NCBI GenBank assembly: GCA_002482545.1
Contig: DLGF01000014.1
Coordinates: 269,268-333,267 of the forward strand
Direction of reading: 5' to 3'
Source of the DNA: Sporomusaceae bacterium UBA7701
Lineage (GTDB): Bacteria; Bacillota; Negativicutes; Sporomusales; UBA7701
DNA: 64,000 nucleotides
Shown: one piece after another, positions 24,206-32,308 of the stretch
How the letters are laid out: each line of letters opens with the position of its first letter
Position numbering within the stretch: position 1 is the first letter of the stretch
Made by a program: the position numbers and the translations under genes
The notes under the pieces: generated by a model
The model's input: the letters and a program-made list of their open reading frames with translations, nothing else
What the model was told of the DNA's origin: nothing
Database searches by the model: none

Positions 24206-25795
24206 TTATGGTAAATTGCGGAAGATGACGTACGCAAACAGCCATGCGTTGAGGCCCACCAGGAGTGAGATGATCAGGCAGTAAGGAATGGTGCGGTTCA
24301 TTACCTCGCTTTCGCGTCCGTCAAGGCCGACGGTGGCCGTTCCGATCAGCACCTTGGAGGGGGCGATGGAGCAGCCGACCGAGCCGCCTACCGATTGGAC
24401 GGCGGCCATGATGACCGTGCTGATGCCCAGCACTCTGGCGGTCTCGACCTGCAGAGCGCCGAACATTACGTTGGAGTTGGTGTTGCTGCCGGTGAGAAAG
24501 GATCCCAGCACGCCGATGAGCGGCGAGAAAACGGGGAAGAGCACGCCGGTGCCCTTGGCCATCCCCTGGGCCAGCACGGTGGTCATGCCGGTGTCGTTCA
24601 TGATCAGCGCCATCATGACCATGGTAATAATCCCGATGCTGGTCGGCACACACTGGGAGAACGTGTTTTTGAGCGCCTTGGCGGCCGCTCCGGGCACCCA
24701 TTTGTCAGTGGCCCGGAACACCGCATAGCCGCATAGGGCCGCGGCCACCAGCAGCGGGGCGGGATGCGACAGCAGGTTGATCCGCGAATACATGGTTTCA
24801 GCCTTGACGGCGAACCCCGCAGCCGTGTGCACGGCCGGATAGTTGAGGCCCCATGTGAAGGGGGCGAAAACGCTGGCGATGTCTTTGATTTGGGACAGGA
24901 CCGAGAGGGCGATCAGAATATAATACGGCACAAAAGCAAGATGGAAGCTCATGGCCGCCGGCTTCTTCTCCTGCGCCGCCGGACTCGCGCCGCTGTCCGC
25001 CCGGTACCAGGCGGTGCGGGACAGCATCGCCATCGTTCCGCAGCCCAGGATAGCCGGAATGAGGGTTGCCAGTTGGGAAGCGCCGAGAATATTGATGAAC
25101 CAGGACATAAACGCCATCACGGCGCTGGTGATCAGGATCGCCGGAGCGCCCCGCCGGACGGCGGGCATTCCGCCATAGATATGGGCTACGGCAAACCCGG
25201 TGGCGACGATCGGTACGACAAAGAGGATCGCCATCCAGGGCCCGATGACCGCTCCCGGGATTTTCGTCACCAACTGGATGGTGTAGTAAGAGGACCCCAT
25301 CGAGCCGAAGGTGATGGACCAGGAGTGGCCGACCAGGCAGGTCGCCGCCGCCACCGCCGGCTGGAAGCCCATGAACACCATGATGGGAGCCACCACCGCC
25401 ACAGGCACGCCGAACCCGGCGATCCCCTGCATAAAGGAGGCAAAACACCAGGACATCAGAAGACATTGCAGCAGCCTGTCTTCGGTGACCTTGGTCATGG
25501 TGTCGCCGATGACTTTGATGGCGCCGATGCGGTCCACCAGATTATACAGAAAGACCGCGCCCCAGATAATAAGAAGCACATACAGCGACAAGCTGAGTCC
25601 CTTGCTGTTGGCTAAAGCCAGCAGCCGGCTGTCCGCCCCGAAGGCGAATATGCCTATGACAATTGCGACGAACCAGGAGATCGCGCCGGATTTCGGCGCG
25701 CCCCATTTGAACAGCAAAATCGTCGAAAGCAGTACCAAAATGGGCAGGAAAGCTAACAACCAATTCACAAAGGTAAGAGTTACACCTTTATCCAT
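24206..25795 (-). CDS. lctP: LctP-family 2-hydroxycarboxylate permease
   Basis: A 529-residue carrier of the lactate permease family with about 13 hydrophobic helices. Family motifs are visible: FMQGIAGFGVPVAVVAPIMV, GHSWSITFGSMGSSYY, and GSFLTGSNTNSNVMFGALQ. Known members import L- or D-lactate or glycolate with protons. The ATG at 25795 has GGGGAGG 9 nt upstream. It lies about 100 nt after the beta subunit of a 2-oxoacid oxidoreductase on the same strand, with a hairpin between (25842-25880) that may allow partial read-through. With an oxalate-type oxidoreductase upstream, glycolate or a related C2 acid is as plausible a substrate as lactate. Confidence 0.9.
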   Translation of the reverse strand: MDKGVTLTFVNWLLAFLPILVLLSTILLFKWGAPKSGAISWFVAIVIGIFAFGADSRLLALANSKGLSLSLYVLLIIWGAVFLYNLVDRIGAIKVIGDTMTKVTEDRLLQCLLMSWCFASFMQGIAGFGVPVAVVAPIMVFMGFQPAVAAATCLVGHSWSITFGSMGSSYYTIQLVTKIPGAVIGPWMAILFVVPIVATGFAVAHIYGGMPAVRRGAPAILITSAVMAFMSWFINILGASQLATLIPAILGCGTMAMLSRTAWYRADSGASPAAQEKKPAAMSFHLAFVPYYILIALSVLSQIKDIASVFAPFTWGLNYPAVHTAAGFAVKAETMYSRINLLSHPAPLLVAAALCGYAVFRATDKWVPGAAAKALKNTFSQCVPTSIGIITMVMMALIMNDTGMTTVLAQGMAKGTGVLFPVFSPLIGVLGSFLTGSNTNSNVMFGALQVETARVLGISTVIMAAVQSVGGSVGCSIAPSKVLIGTATVGLDGRESEVMNRTIPYCLIISLLVGLNAWLFAYVIFRNLP

Positions 25796-25841
25796 AATTG
25801 GTCTCCTCCCCTTGAAACTTGCTGGTTCCTGCGGATGAGGA

Positions 25842-25880
25842 AGCCCCTGGCTCCTTTTGTTCACGGAGCCAGGGACTTTT
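25842..25880 (-). terminator. Hairpin between oxidoreductase and permease genes
   Basis: 13-bp stem (CCCTGGCTCC with GGAGCCAGGG at its core) and a 10-nt loop. T tracts are short, so termination may be partial. Confidence 0.6.
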
Positions 25881-25896
25881 CATCGGTTCGCAAGAA

Positions 25897-26847
25897 TTAC
25901 CGAACCGGGGGCAGCGGAACTTCAAGGCCCAGATTCTGCGCCTTGGCGTTCACCCACGCCTGCAGTTTGGCGATATGCTCAGGCTGCAGATGGCTGAACC
26001 GTCCCTGGGTCTGCAGGTATTCTTCCACCGGTTTTAGTTTCTTGGGCGTATAGCTGAATTTCTTTACGCCGTTCTCCAGTTCGTAGAGGAACCACATGCC
26101 GACCTCGACGGCCAGTTTCCCGAGCTCTACCGTCCGGTCGGCCGGGAACGTCCACCCTTTCGGGCACGGACACTGGACATGGAGGAAGGCCGGGCCTTCA
26201 TAGGCGAGACCCTTGCGGACCTTGTTCATGAGATCGATAGGGTAACTGACCGACGCCGTCGCGCCGTACTTGACTTCCGGATGGCCGCCGCCGCAGAACA
26301 GGGCCATGGGGTCTTTCGGGAAAAACTTCTTGGCCTCCGGGATTTCCGGGCCGGCCGGGGTGAACATGGTCGTCGCGCCGTACGGCGTGGCGGGCGAGGT
26401 TTGAATGCCGGTATTGGCGTAGGACTCGTTGTCATACATGACGAACAGCACGTCGTGGCCGCGGTACATCATGGCGGAGGCGGCCTGCAAGCCAATGTCG
26501 ATGGCGCCGCCGTCGCCGGCCATTACGATGATATTCGGGAATTCATCCTGAATCTTGCCTTTTTTGATCATCATTTTAAACGCCGCTTCGATTCCGGAGC
26601 CCACCGCGCCGCCGTTGGTGATCTGGGCGTGGGTCCAGGGAACGGCCCACGGGCCGCAGGCATAGCTGGTATTGGCCACATACATGCAGCCGGTAGGGCC
26701 GATAAAGATGGTATTCTTGCCAGCGGCCTTGGCAATGAGCCGGTAAGCGAGGGCGGGGCCGCAGCCCGCACAGGTGCGGTGTCCGGGAAGATAATATTCC
26801 TTTTCCGGCGCCTGGGCGATTGATTTTATCATTTCGGCAACTGCCAT
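25897..26847 (-). CDS. 2-oxoacid:ferredoxin oxidoreductase, beta (TPP-binding) subunit
   Basis: A 316-residue subunit that binds thiamine diphosphate and one [4Fe-4S] cluster. Visible: CAGC (Cys26, Cys29), GPTGCM (Cys54), a later CPCPKGW for the cluster, and the TPP/Mg motif MAGDGGAIDIGLQA with YDNESYANTGIQ. It resembles PorB of four-subunit pyruvate oxidoreductases. It is the last subunit of a gamma-delta-alpha-beta operon. Given the active-site residues of the alpha subunit, oxalate (to CO2 with ferredoxin reduction) is the likely substrate rather than pyruvate; the beta sequence alone does not decide. ATG at 26847, 16 nt after the alpha stop. Confidence 0.88.
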   Translation of the reverse strand: MAVAEMIKSIAQAPEKEYYLPGHRTCAGCGPALAYRLIAKAAGKNTIFIGPTGCMYVANTSYACGPWAVPWTHAQITNGGAVGSGIEAAFKMMIKKGKIQDEFPNIIVMAGDGGAIDIGLQAASAMMYRGHDVLFVMYDNESYANTGIQTSPATPYGATTMFTPAGPEIPEAKKFFPKDPMALFCGGGHPEVKYGATASVSYPIDLMNKVRKGLAYEGPAFLHVQCPCPKGWTFPADRTVELGKLAVEVGMWFLYELENGVKKFSYTPKKLKPVEEYLQTQGRFSHLQPEHIAKLQAWVNAKAQNLGLEVPLPPVR

Positions 26848-26862
26848 TTTCGATACCCCCTT

Positions 26863-28110
26863 TTATTCCTTGGTTTGCGCCACTTCTTGCTGAGCGGCTT
26901 TGACTTCGGAAGCGCCTTCCACGTAATCGTTGAAGTTCACCCAGGTGGAGTCCTGAATAATCCGGCCGGCCCTCAGGGTCTCCCGCATCATTTCAGCCAT
27001 TTTGAAGAACTCTTCATGGGTAATGGTCTCACCGCCGAGACCGGAGGTAAAGCCCTGAATCATCGGCTTGTTGGCCAGTTCCGAGACCGCCGCCCGGGTT
27101 TCGACCAGGAGCACGCCGCCGCCGCCGGAAGCGCCGTAGGAAGTGTTGGTGTCAATGACGCCCACCACTTTGAATTTCGGCAGAATTTGCTTGAGGGCCA
27201 TATCCGGGAAGGGACGGAACCAGCGCAGGCGGCACATGCCCACCTTGTAGCCGGCTTCGCGGAGGTATTTGATGGCGCTGCGGCAGGTAATGGCGTGGGC
27301 GCCCTGGAGCAGGAATACCATGTCGGCGTCTTCGGTCATATACTCTTCCACAAAGGGGGCGTATTTCCGGCCAAATACCTTGCCGAATTCTTCAGTCACC
27401 GCGGCGATTTTCGCTTTGACCCGGTCCATGACGACGTTGCGGTCCCACTCCAGAGGCGGGCCCATTTCCGGCTCGATCTGCGGTCCCATGATGACCGGGT
27501 TGTTGACGTCCAGGCGGAACTGCGGCCGGAAGGGCGGCAGGAATTTATCGACCTGTTCCTGGTCAGGCATTTCATATTCCTGGGCGATATGGGTGACGAA
27601 ATAACCGTCCATGGCCACGATCTGCGGCAGCATGATGTCCGGATCTTCCCCGATGCGGAAATACATCAGGCTGTTGTCCAGGGATTCCTGGGCATTCTCG
27701 GCCCAGCCGTAAATCCAGCCGTTGTCCCGGAGGGTCAGGCAGTCGGTATGTTCGGAACCGAAGTCGCCGGGGGGATCGAGGGTACGGTCGCCGACCAGGG
27801 CCTGGATGGGACAGCGCCCGCCGGCGATGGGGGAGTATACTTCAAACGCATAGGTGACACCTACGCCGGAAGAACCGGTAGTAGCGCGGGCGCCGGCCAT
27901 GGACGCCCCGTGGGCGATACTGAATTGGGCGTGTTCGCCCTCGCCGTGGACCATTTCGCATTTCATCTGGCCGTTGGCGATGCGTTTGGCCACTTCGGCC
28001 ATAACCGCGGTATAAGGCCGGATCGGGTAGGACGCGGTCACATCAATGTCAGCAAGCTGCCAGGCGTCGGCGACGGCGGTCAACCCAGTTCCTCTCTTTT
28101 TAATCGGCAT
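26863..28110 (-). CDS. 2-oxoacid:ferredoxin oxidoreductase, alpha subunit; oxalate-type active site
   Basis: A 415-residue alpha subunit (domains I/II of the PFOR superfamily). Seen: SYPIRPYT at residues 27-34, MVHGEGEHAQFS, GASMAGARATTGSSGVGV, DRTLDPPGD and RDNGWIYGW. Pyruvate, 2-oxoglutarate and branched-chain enzymes have YPITP at the first site; here Arg31 replaces that Thr, with Tyr28 and Arg109 (VGDR). From memory, Arg31 and Arg109 are the oxalate-binding arginines of Moorella oxalate oxidoreductase and the numbering coincides. Oxalate oxidation yields two CO2 and reduced ferredoxin. ATG 28110 has AAGGAG 8 nt upstream; GTG 28119 is too close to it. Confidence 0.88.
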   Translation of the reverse strand: MPIKKRGTGLTAVADAWQLADIDVTASYPIRPYTAVMAEVAKRIANGQMKCEMVHGEGEHAQFSIAHGASMAGARATTGSSGVGVTYAFEVYSPIAGGRCPIQALVGDRTLDPPGDFGSEHTDCLTLRDNGWIYGWAENAQESLDNSLMYFRIGEDPDIMLPQIVAMDGYFVTHIAQEYEMPDQEQVDKFLPPFRPQFRLDVNNPVIMGPQIEPEMGPPLEWDRNVVMDRVKAKIAAVTEEFGKVFGRKYAPFVEEYMTEDADMVFLLQGAHAITCRSAIKYLREAGYKVGMCRLRWFRPFPDMALKQILPKFKVVGVIDTNTSYGASGGGGVLLVETRAAVSELANKPMIQGFTSGLGGETITHEEFFKMAEMMRETLRAGRIIQDSTWVNFNDYVEGASEVKAAQQEVAQTKE

Positions 28111-28122
28111 CTTCTTCACTCC

Positions 28123-28413
28123 TTACTCTTCAAAATCCAGCTCGGGCACCCGACTGATGGCCCCTACCGGGCAAACGTTGCTGCATACGCCGCAGCCTTT
28201 GCAGTATTTCAGGTTGAAGCTGACTCCTTCATCGGCGGACATATTCACGCAGGCATCCGGGCAGAAAACCCAGCAGGTCTTGCACTGCGTGCACTCCGCC
28301 TTATCCACGACAGGACGCAGGTACCGCCAGTTGCCTGTAACCATTCCTTCGTTGGCCACCGTCGGCGAAGGAACAATAGCCGCAAACGGGACTTGTTTGT
28401 AGACTTTGGACAT
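28123..28413 (-). CDS. 2-oxoacid:ferredoxin oxidoreductase, delta (2x[4Fe-4S]) subunit
   Basis: A 96-residue PorD-type ferredoxin subunit. The first cluster ligands are Cys41, 44, 47 and 81, the second Cys71, 74, 77 and 51 in the usual crossed CxxCxxCxxxCP pattern. It passes electrons from the catalytic core to soluble ferredoxin or flavodoxin. The ATG at 28413 follows GAGGAGG by 8 nt. In the Moorella oxalate enzyme, as I recall, this domain is fused to the gamma subunit; here it is separate, as in four-subunit pyruvate enzymes. Confidence 0.92.
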   Translation of the reverse strand: MSKVYKQVPFAAIVPSPTVANEGMVTGNWRYLRPVVDKAECTQCKTCWVFCPDACVNMSADEGVSFNLKYCKGCGVCSNVCPVGAISRVPELDFEE

Positions 28414-28490
28414 ATAGGCACCTCCTCGTTATTCCTGGACATTTCATTCACCGTGAGCCATTGCGGGCGCCCGCGCGCAGGAAGACTCTC

Positions 28491-29129
28491 CTAGCCGAGC
28501 GGCATGATCGAAACGTTTTCCCAACCCTGCCGGACCGCAGTCTTGTTCTCGGCGATATCGACCAGCGACTCCAGCTTGACAAAGCCCGTAACCTTGGCGA
28601 CCGCGCCGGCGATGGCCGCCCCTACCCCGGCGCCGATCTTGGTGTCGTCGCCGGCGCCTTCGGTGCCGTCAAAGGTCAGCATGACTCCCGCCCCCAGGAC
28701 GTTGGCGTCGATGCAGGCCAACGCTTTTACCTTGGGCAGTTCGGCTTTGGGCGAAATCCACTTGATCAGCGTCTCCGGCTTGCGGGCCGTGTTGATGACG
28801 ACGACGCAGCCGGGTTTTGCGCCTTTCAGGATGTCATTCCCCTTAACCAGCGTTTCTTCGGCCAGAACAACGACATCGGGGTGATAGTTCTCATATTCGT
28901 AATAAGTTTCAATCGGTTCGGGGCTGAGACGGGCATAGCTTTTCACCGGTACGCCGATCCGGTCCGGGAGGTCGACATAGTTGTCAAAAGACTGGACATA
29001 CTTGCCCTCCTGTTTCCCGGCCTTAGCCAGCAGCGTAGCGGTATCCCGCGCCTCTTTGGCCAGAGTGACGCCTCTGGTCCACACAGTAACCTCCTGCATT
29101 TTGGCATCAATAGCAACCGCCAGTGTCAT
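28491..29129 (-). CDS. 2-oxoacid:ferredoxin oxidoreductase, gamma subunit
   Basis: A 212-residue domain III-type subunit. Recognisable parts: VTVWTRGVTLAKEARDTATLLAKAG at the start (matching the GRGGQG region of other gamma subunits, but diverged), FDNYVDLPDRIGVPVKSYARLS, and a C-terminal GAGVGAAIAGAVAKVTGFV. It is the first oxidoreductase gene of the operon. ATG 29129 follows AAAGGAGG. Only 51 nt separate it from the upstream AAA ATPase gene, and I see no promoter in that gap, so the ATPase, oxidoreductase and perhaps permease are probably one transcript. Confidence 0.85.
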   Translation of the reverse strand: MTLAVAIDAKMQEVTVWTRGVTLAKEARDTATLLAKAGKQEGKYVQSFDNYVDLPDRIGVPVKSYARLSPEPIETYYEYENYHPDVVVLAEETLVKGNDILKGAKPGCVVVINTARKPETLIKWISPKAELPKVKALACIDANVLGAGVMLTFDGTEGAGDDTKIGAGVGAAIAGAVAKVTGFVKLESLVDIAENKTAVRQGWENVSIMPLG

Positions 29130-29180
29130 TTCCCTTCCTCCTTTGCATTCATTCGTTCAGGTAACCTCGCGCCAGGGCTT

Positions 29181-31340
29181 TTAACCACCACCCCCTACGG
29201 CTGGTGTCCTCGACAGGACTAAATCCGGCTTCAGCTCCTCTATTGCAGCCCGGAAGTCCCGCGCGCCGAGGACTACCGGGCGGTTACCCAAAGGCTCTCC
29301 TTGGGCGGCCAGGCGATGAATGGCGGTGAGGGCCGCCTGCTTGCAGATGGCTTCCAGGTCGGCGCCGAAGAGGCCTGCGGTCTGTTCGGCGAGAGCCGCC
29401 AGACTGACATCCTCGCCGAGCTCCAGACCGTCGATATGAATTCCCAGTATTTCCAGCCGGTCGGCATATTCCGGCCTGGGCAGCTCGATCCGGTAGCCGA
29501 ACCTCCCGGCCCGGAGCAAAGCGGGATCGATCATGTCCGGGCGGTTGGTGGCCCCCACGACCACCACGCCGGCGGTGTCCAAAAGACTGTCAAGCTCCAC
29601 GATGAGCTGACTCATCAGCCGCTCCCCGCCTTGCCGCTCGGCGCTCTGGCGCACCGGGGCAAGGGCGTCGATTTCGTCAAAAAACAGGATACAGGGGGCG
29701 ATCTGTTTGGCCCGTTTAAAGATCTGCCGCAGTCCCCGTTCCGCCTCGCCCAGCCAGCGGGAGCTCAAAAGCGAGGCATCCACGGTGAAAAGCTGGATGC
29801 CGCAGGCTCCGGCCATGGCGCGGACAAGCAGCGTCTTGCCCGAACCGGGCGGGCCGGTCAGCAGTATGCCTTTGGGCGCCCCGCCCCGGGCGGCGCGGAA
29901 AAGCTCCGGATATTCCAGCGGCAGTTGAACGGCTCGCCGGAGTTTCTCCTTGACGGCTGCCAGCCCGCCTACCTGCTCCCACTGGACAACCGGCCGCTCG
30001 GCGAAAAATTCCCGGGTCGCGGTGGGCTCCACCTCCCGCAGGGCCTGGGAAAAGTCTTCCATGGTGACCTTGCATTCCGGCAGCGCGGCGCAGTCGGCCG
30101 CAGTCCCCAGCAAATCCAGTTGGGGCAGCACCCGCCGGATGGCATTCATGCCCGCCTCCTTGCACAGTACCGCCAGGTCGGCCCCCACAAAGCCATGGGT
30201 AATCTGGGCCAGGTGCTCGAGATCGACCGACGGGTCGATGCCCATCCAGCGGGTGTGAATCTTCAGTATTCTAAGCCGTCCCGTACGTTCCGGCGGATTG
30301 ATCGACAATTCCCGGTCGAAGCGGCCGGGGCGGCGAAGGGCCGGATCAACCATCTCCGGCACGTTGGTGGCTCCGATGACAATGACTTGGCCCCGGCTTT
30401 TCAGGCCGTCCATCAGGGCCAGGAGCTGGGCCACAATGCGTTTTTCCACATCGCCGATGACTTCCGTCCGCTTAGGGGCAATGGCGTCCAGCTCATCGAT
30501 GAAAATAATGGCCGGGGCGCGCCGCTGGGCGGTCTCGAATAGTTCCCTCAGCCGGGCTTCGCTTTCGCCATAAAATTTATTGACAATTTCCGGTCCATTG
30601 ACGTGCAGGAACGTTGCCCGGCTTTCACTGGCAACCGCCCTGGCCAGCAGCGTCTTGCCGGTTCCAGGCGGACCGTACAGCAAAACGCCCTTCGGCGCTT
30701 CCACGCCCAACTGGCGAAAAATTTCCGGATATTTCAGCGGCAGTTCGACGATTTCCCGGATGCGCTGCAATTCTTTGTCAAGACCGCCGACATCCTCGTA
30801 GGAGGCCCTAAACCCGAGATCCTCCGCGGCATCGGGCTTGTTCACCACAAGCTTGGTGGCGGAGTGGATGACCACCGCTCCCTGCGGCGCGCAGCCGGTC
30901 ACCGTGAAATACTGGCTGCGGGCGCCTGCCAGGCTGACCCTGACCCGGTCCCCGATGACCACCGGCAAACCGTTGAGCAGCCGTTCGAGGTGCTTGACAT
31001 CCTGGGCATCACTGAAATCAATGGTGGTGTCCAGCGGGCTCAGGACCACCGTCCGGGCAGCCTGCCGCCCGGTTTTGCACAGGGTCACCCGCTCATCCAG
31101 CCCCACTCCGGCATTCTCACGAAGAATCGAGTCCATCTGGATGATATTTTGCTGCTTGAAGTGGGAAAAACAAGGAACGATTTTGGCGGCCGTCGTTTTT
31201 CGCCCGGCCACTTCGACAATATCGCCGATGATAACCCCGAGTTCACTCATCTCGTCGTTGTCGATCCGGACACAGCCCGTCCCGACATCTTCGGGCATGG
31301 CATCCGCCACTCTGAATGAAAGGACCTTTTCGCCGCTCAT
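29181..31340 (-). CDS. CDC48/p97/VAT-like double AAA ATPase
   Basis: A 719-residue protein with the architecture of archaeal VAT and eukaryotic p97: an N-domain (about 1-165, with the double-psi barrel start VLSFRVADAMPEDVGTGCVRI), AAA domain 1 (Walker A GPPGTGKT at 223-230, Walker B IIFIDELD, Arg fingers in RRPGRFDRE) and AAA domain 2 (Walker A GPPGSGKT at 496-503, Walker B LFFDEID). Both pore loops have aromatic residues (KFYGE and RWLGE), suggesting substrate threading. Such ATPases unfold proteins or dismantle complexes. They are common in archaea but sporadic in bacteria. It heads the oxidoreductase operon; a maintenance role for it is inference. Confidence 0.9.
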   Translation of the reverse strand: MSGEKVLSFRVADAMPEDVGTGCVRIDNDEMSELGVIIGDIVEVAGRKTTAAKIVPCFSHFKQQNIIQMDSILRENAGVGLDERVTLCKTGRQAARTVVLSPLDTTIDFSDAQDVKHLERLLNGLPVVIGDRVRVSLAGARSQYFTVTGCAPQGAVVIHSATKLVVNKPDAAEDLGFRASYEDVGGLDKELQRIREIVELPLKYPEIFRQLGVEAPKGVLLYGPPGTGKTLLARAVASESRATFLHVNGPEIVNKFYGESEARLRELFETAQRRAPAIIFIDELDAIAPKRTEVIGDVEKRIVAQLLALMDGLKSRGQVIVIGATNVPEMVDPALRRPGRFDRELSINPPERTGRLRILKIHTRWMGIDPSVDLEHLAQITHGFVGADLAVLCKEAGMNAIRRVLPQLDLLGTAADCAALPECKVTMEDFSQALREVEPTATREFFAERPVVQWEQVGGLAAVKEKLRRAVQLPLEYPELFRAARGGAPKGILLTGPPGSGKTLLVRAMAGACGIQLFTVDASLLSSRWLGEAERGLRQIFKRAKQIAPCILFFDEIDALAPVRQSAERQGGERLMSQLIVELDSLLDTAGVVVVGATNRPDMIDPALLRAGRFGYRIELPRPEYADRLEILGIHIDGLELGEDVSLAALAEQTAGLFGADLEAICKQAALTAIHRLAAQGEPLGNRPVVLGARDFRAAIEELKPDLVLSRTPAVGGGG

Positions 31341-31443
31341 ACCCCGCCCTCCCGAGACATGTTACCTTTCTCGCACTTTCATTGTACACACCCCAGGGAT
31401 TTCTTTCCATATTTTGTTAAACAAGTATAATAATGTAACTAAT

Positions 31444-31463
31444 TTTCACGGCTATCCGTGAAA
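31444..31463. repeat. 8-4-8 inverted repeat upstream of the AAA ATPase gene
   Basis: TTTCACGG-N4-CCGTGAAA, perfect arms. It lies about 105 nt upstream of the AAA start and could be an operator for the neighbouring CitT-type regulator or a hairpin at the end of that regulator's transcript. Confidence 0.45.
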
Positions 31464-31539
31464 TAAATTTACAAAACCGTTCTGCGCCTGCACCGGCTTG
31501 TCCATTTGCCGCACGCTGACAGCTTTGCTATTTTCACGC

Positions 31540-31560
31540 AAAAAAAAAGCCTTTCGGCTC
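31540..31560 (-). terminator. Short terminator of the two-component operon
   Basis: On the minus strand AGCC-GAAA-GGCT is followed by nine T residues. The stem is short (4-5 bp) but the T tract is long. Confidence 0.55.
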
Positions 31561-31587
31561 AGAGTGGAGGCAACCCCGGACTTGGCA

Positions 31588-32286
31588 TTAGTTGAGCAAT
31601 TCCTTCTGAACGAGGTACTTCTGCAACGGCCGTCCTTTGGGTCCGTAGGAAAGGACTTCTTTCAGACAGCCGGTCTTACAGAGATAACCGAGATACCTGC
31701 CGATCGTAACCCGCGAAATCCCCAGACTCTCCGCGATCTCCCTGATCGTGAAGTAGTTATTCTTGTGGCGGATATATTCTACAATCGTATCCAGGGTATT
31801 CTGCTGCATTCCTTTGGGCAGGCCGCCGCACTCCGGCCGGGAGTCGCCGCTGCCGCGCAGCATGTCGATATCGCTCTGCGACAAAAACGTGCCTTCCGAC
31901 CTCAGTTTGGCAAAATAGTGCCGGTAGCTGTCCAGCGCTTTTTTGAAGCGCAAAAACGTAAAGGGCTTGACGATATAGTCGACCGCCCCATACTGGATGC
32001 CCTTCTGGACCGACTCCGTGTCGTGGGCCGCGGTCACCAGAATGACATCCGTGTTCCAGCCGCTGGCCCGGATTTGCTGCAGCAACTGAAGACCGCTCAG
32101 GCCCGGCATATAAATGTCGACGATGGCCAGATGAGGTCTGACCCGCTCGATCAGGCCGGCTCCCTCCTTGCCGTTCATAGCGCAGCCGCTCAACTCGAAG
32201 TTTTTCACCCGGTCGACATACTGACGATGAAGCTCGAGTACCATGGGGTCATCCTCCAGAATAACGACGCTAATCACCATTTCCAT
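31588..32286 (-). CDS. CitT/DcuR-family response regulator
   Basis: A 232-residue regulator with a receiver domain (residues 4-122; Asp57 in VDIYMPG, Thr in VTAAHD, Lys in VKPF) and a CitT-type DNA-binding C-terminus (about 165-225; NNYFTIREIAESLGISRVTIGRYLGYL). This family controls uptake and use of carboxylic acids (citrate, malate, fumarate). It lies 22 nt after its kinase and 248 nt upstream of the AAA-oxidoreductase-permease operon on the same strand, making that operon the obvious target. ATG 32286 follows AAGGAG by 6 nt. Confidence 0.92.
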   Translation of the reverse strand: MEMVISVVILEDDPMVLELHRQYVDRVKNFELSGCAMNGKEGAGLIERVRPHLAIVDIYMPGLSGLQLLQQIRASGWNTDVILVTAAHDTESVQKGIQYGAVDYIVKPFTFLRFKKALDSYRHYFAKLRSEGTFLSQSDIDMLRGSGDSRPECGGLPKGMQQNTLDTIVEYIRHKNNYFTIREIAESLGISRVTIGRYLGYLCKTGCLKEVLSYGPKGRPLQKYLVQKELLN

Positions 32287-32308
32287 ATGATTCTCCTTAG
32301 CGTTTCCC

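Noticed and set aside
26875..28494. 539-codon open frame opposite the oxidoreductase alpha and delta genes
   Set aside because: Antisense to two motif-complete genes, no ribosome binding site.
25897..29129. Straight annotation as pyruvate:ferredoxin oxidoreductase
   Set aside because: Subunit order fits, but Arg31 in the alpha subunit in place of the pyruvate-enzyme Thr argues against pyruvate as main substrate.
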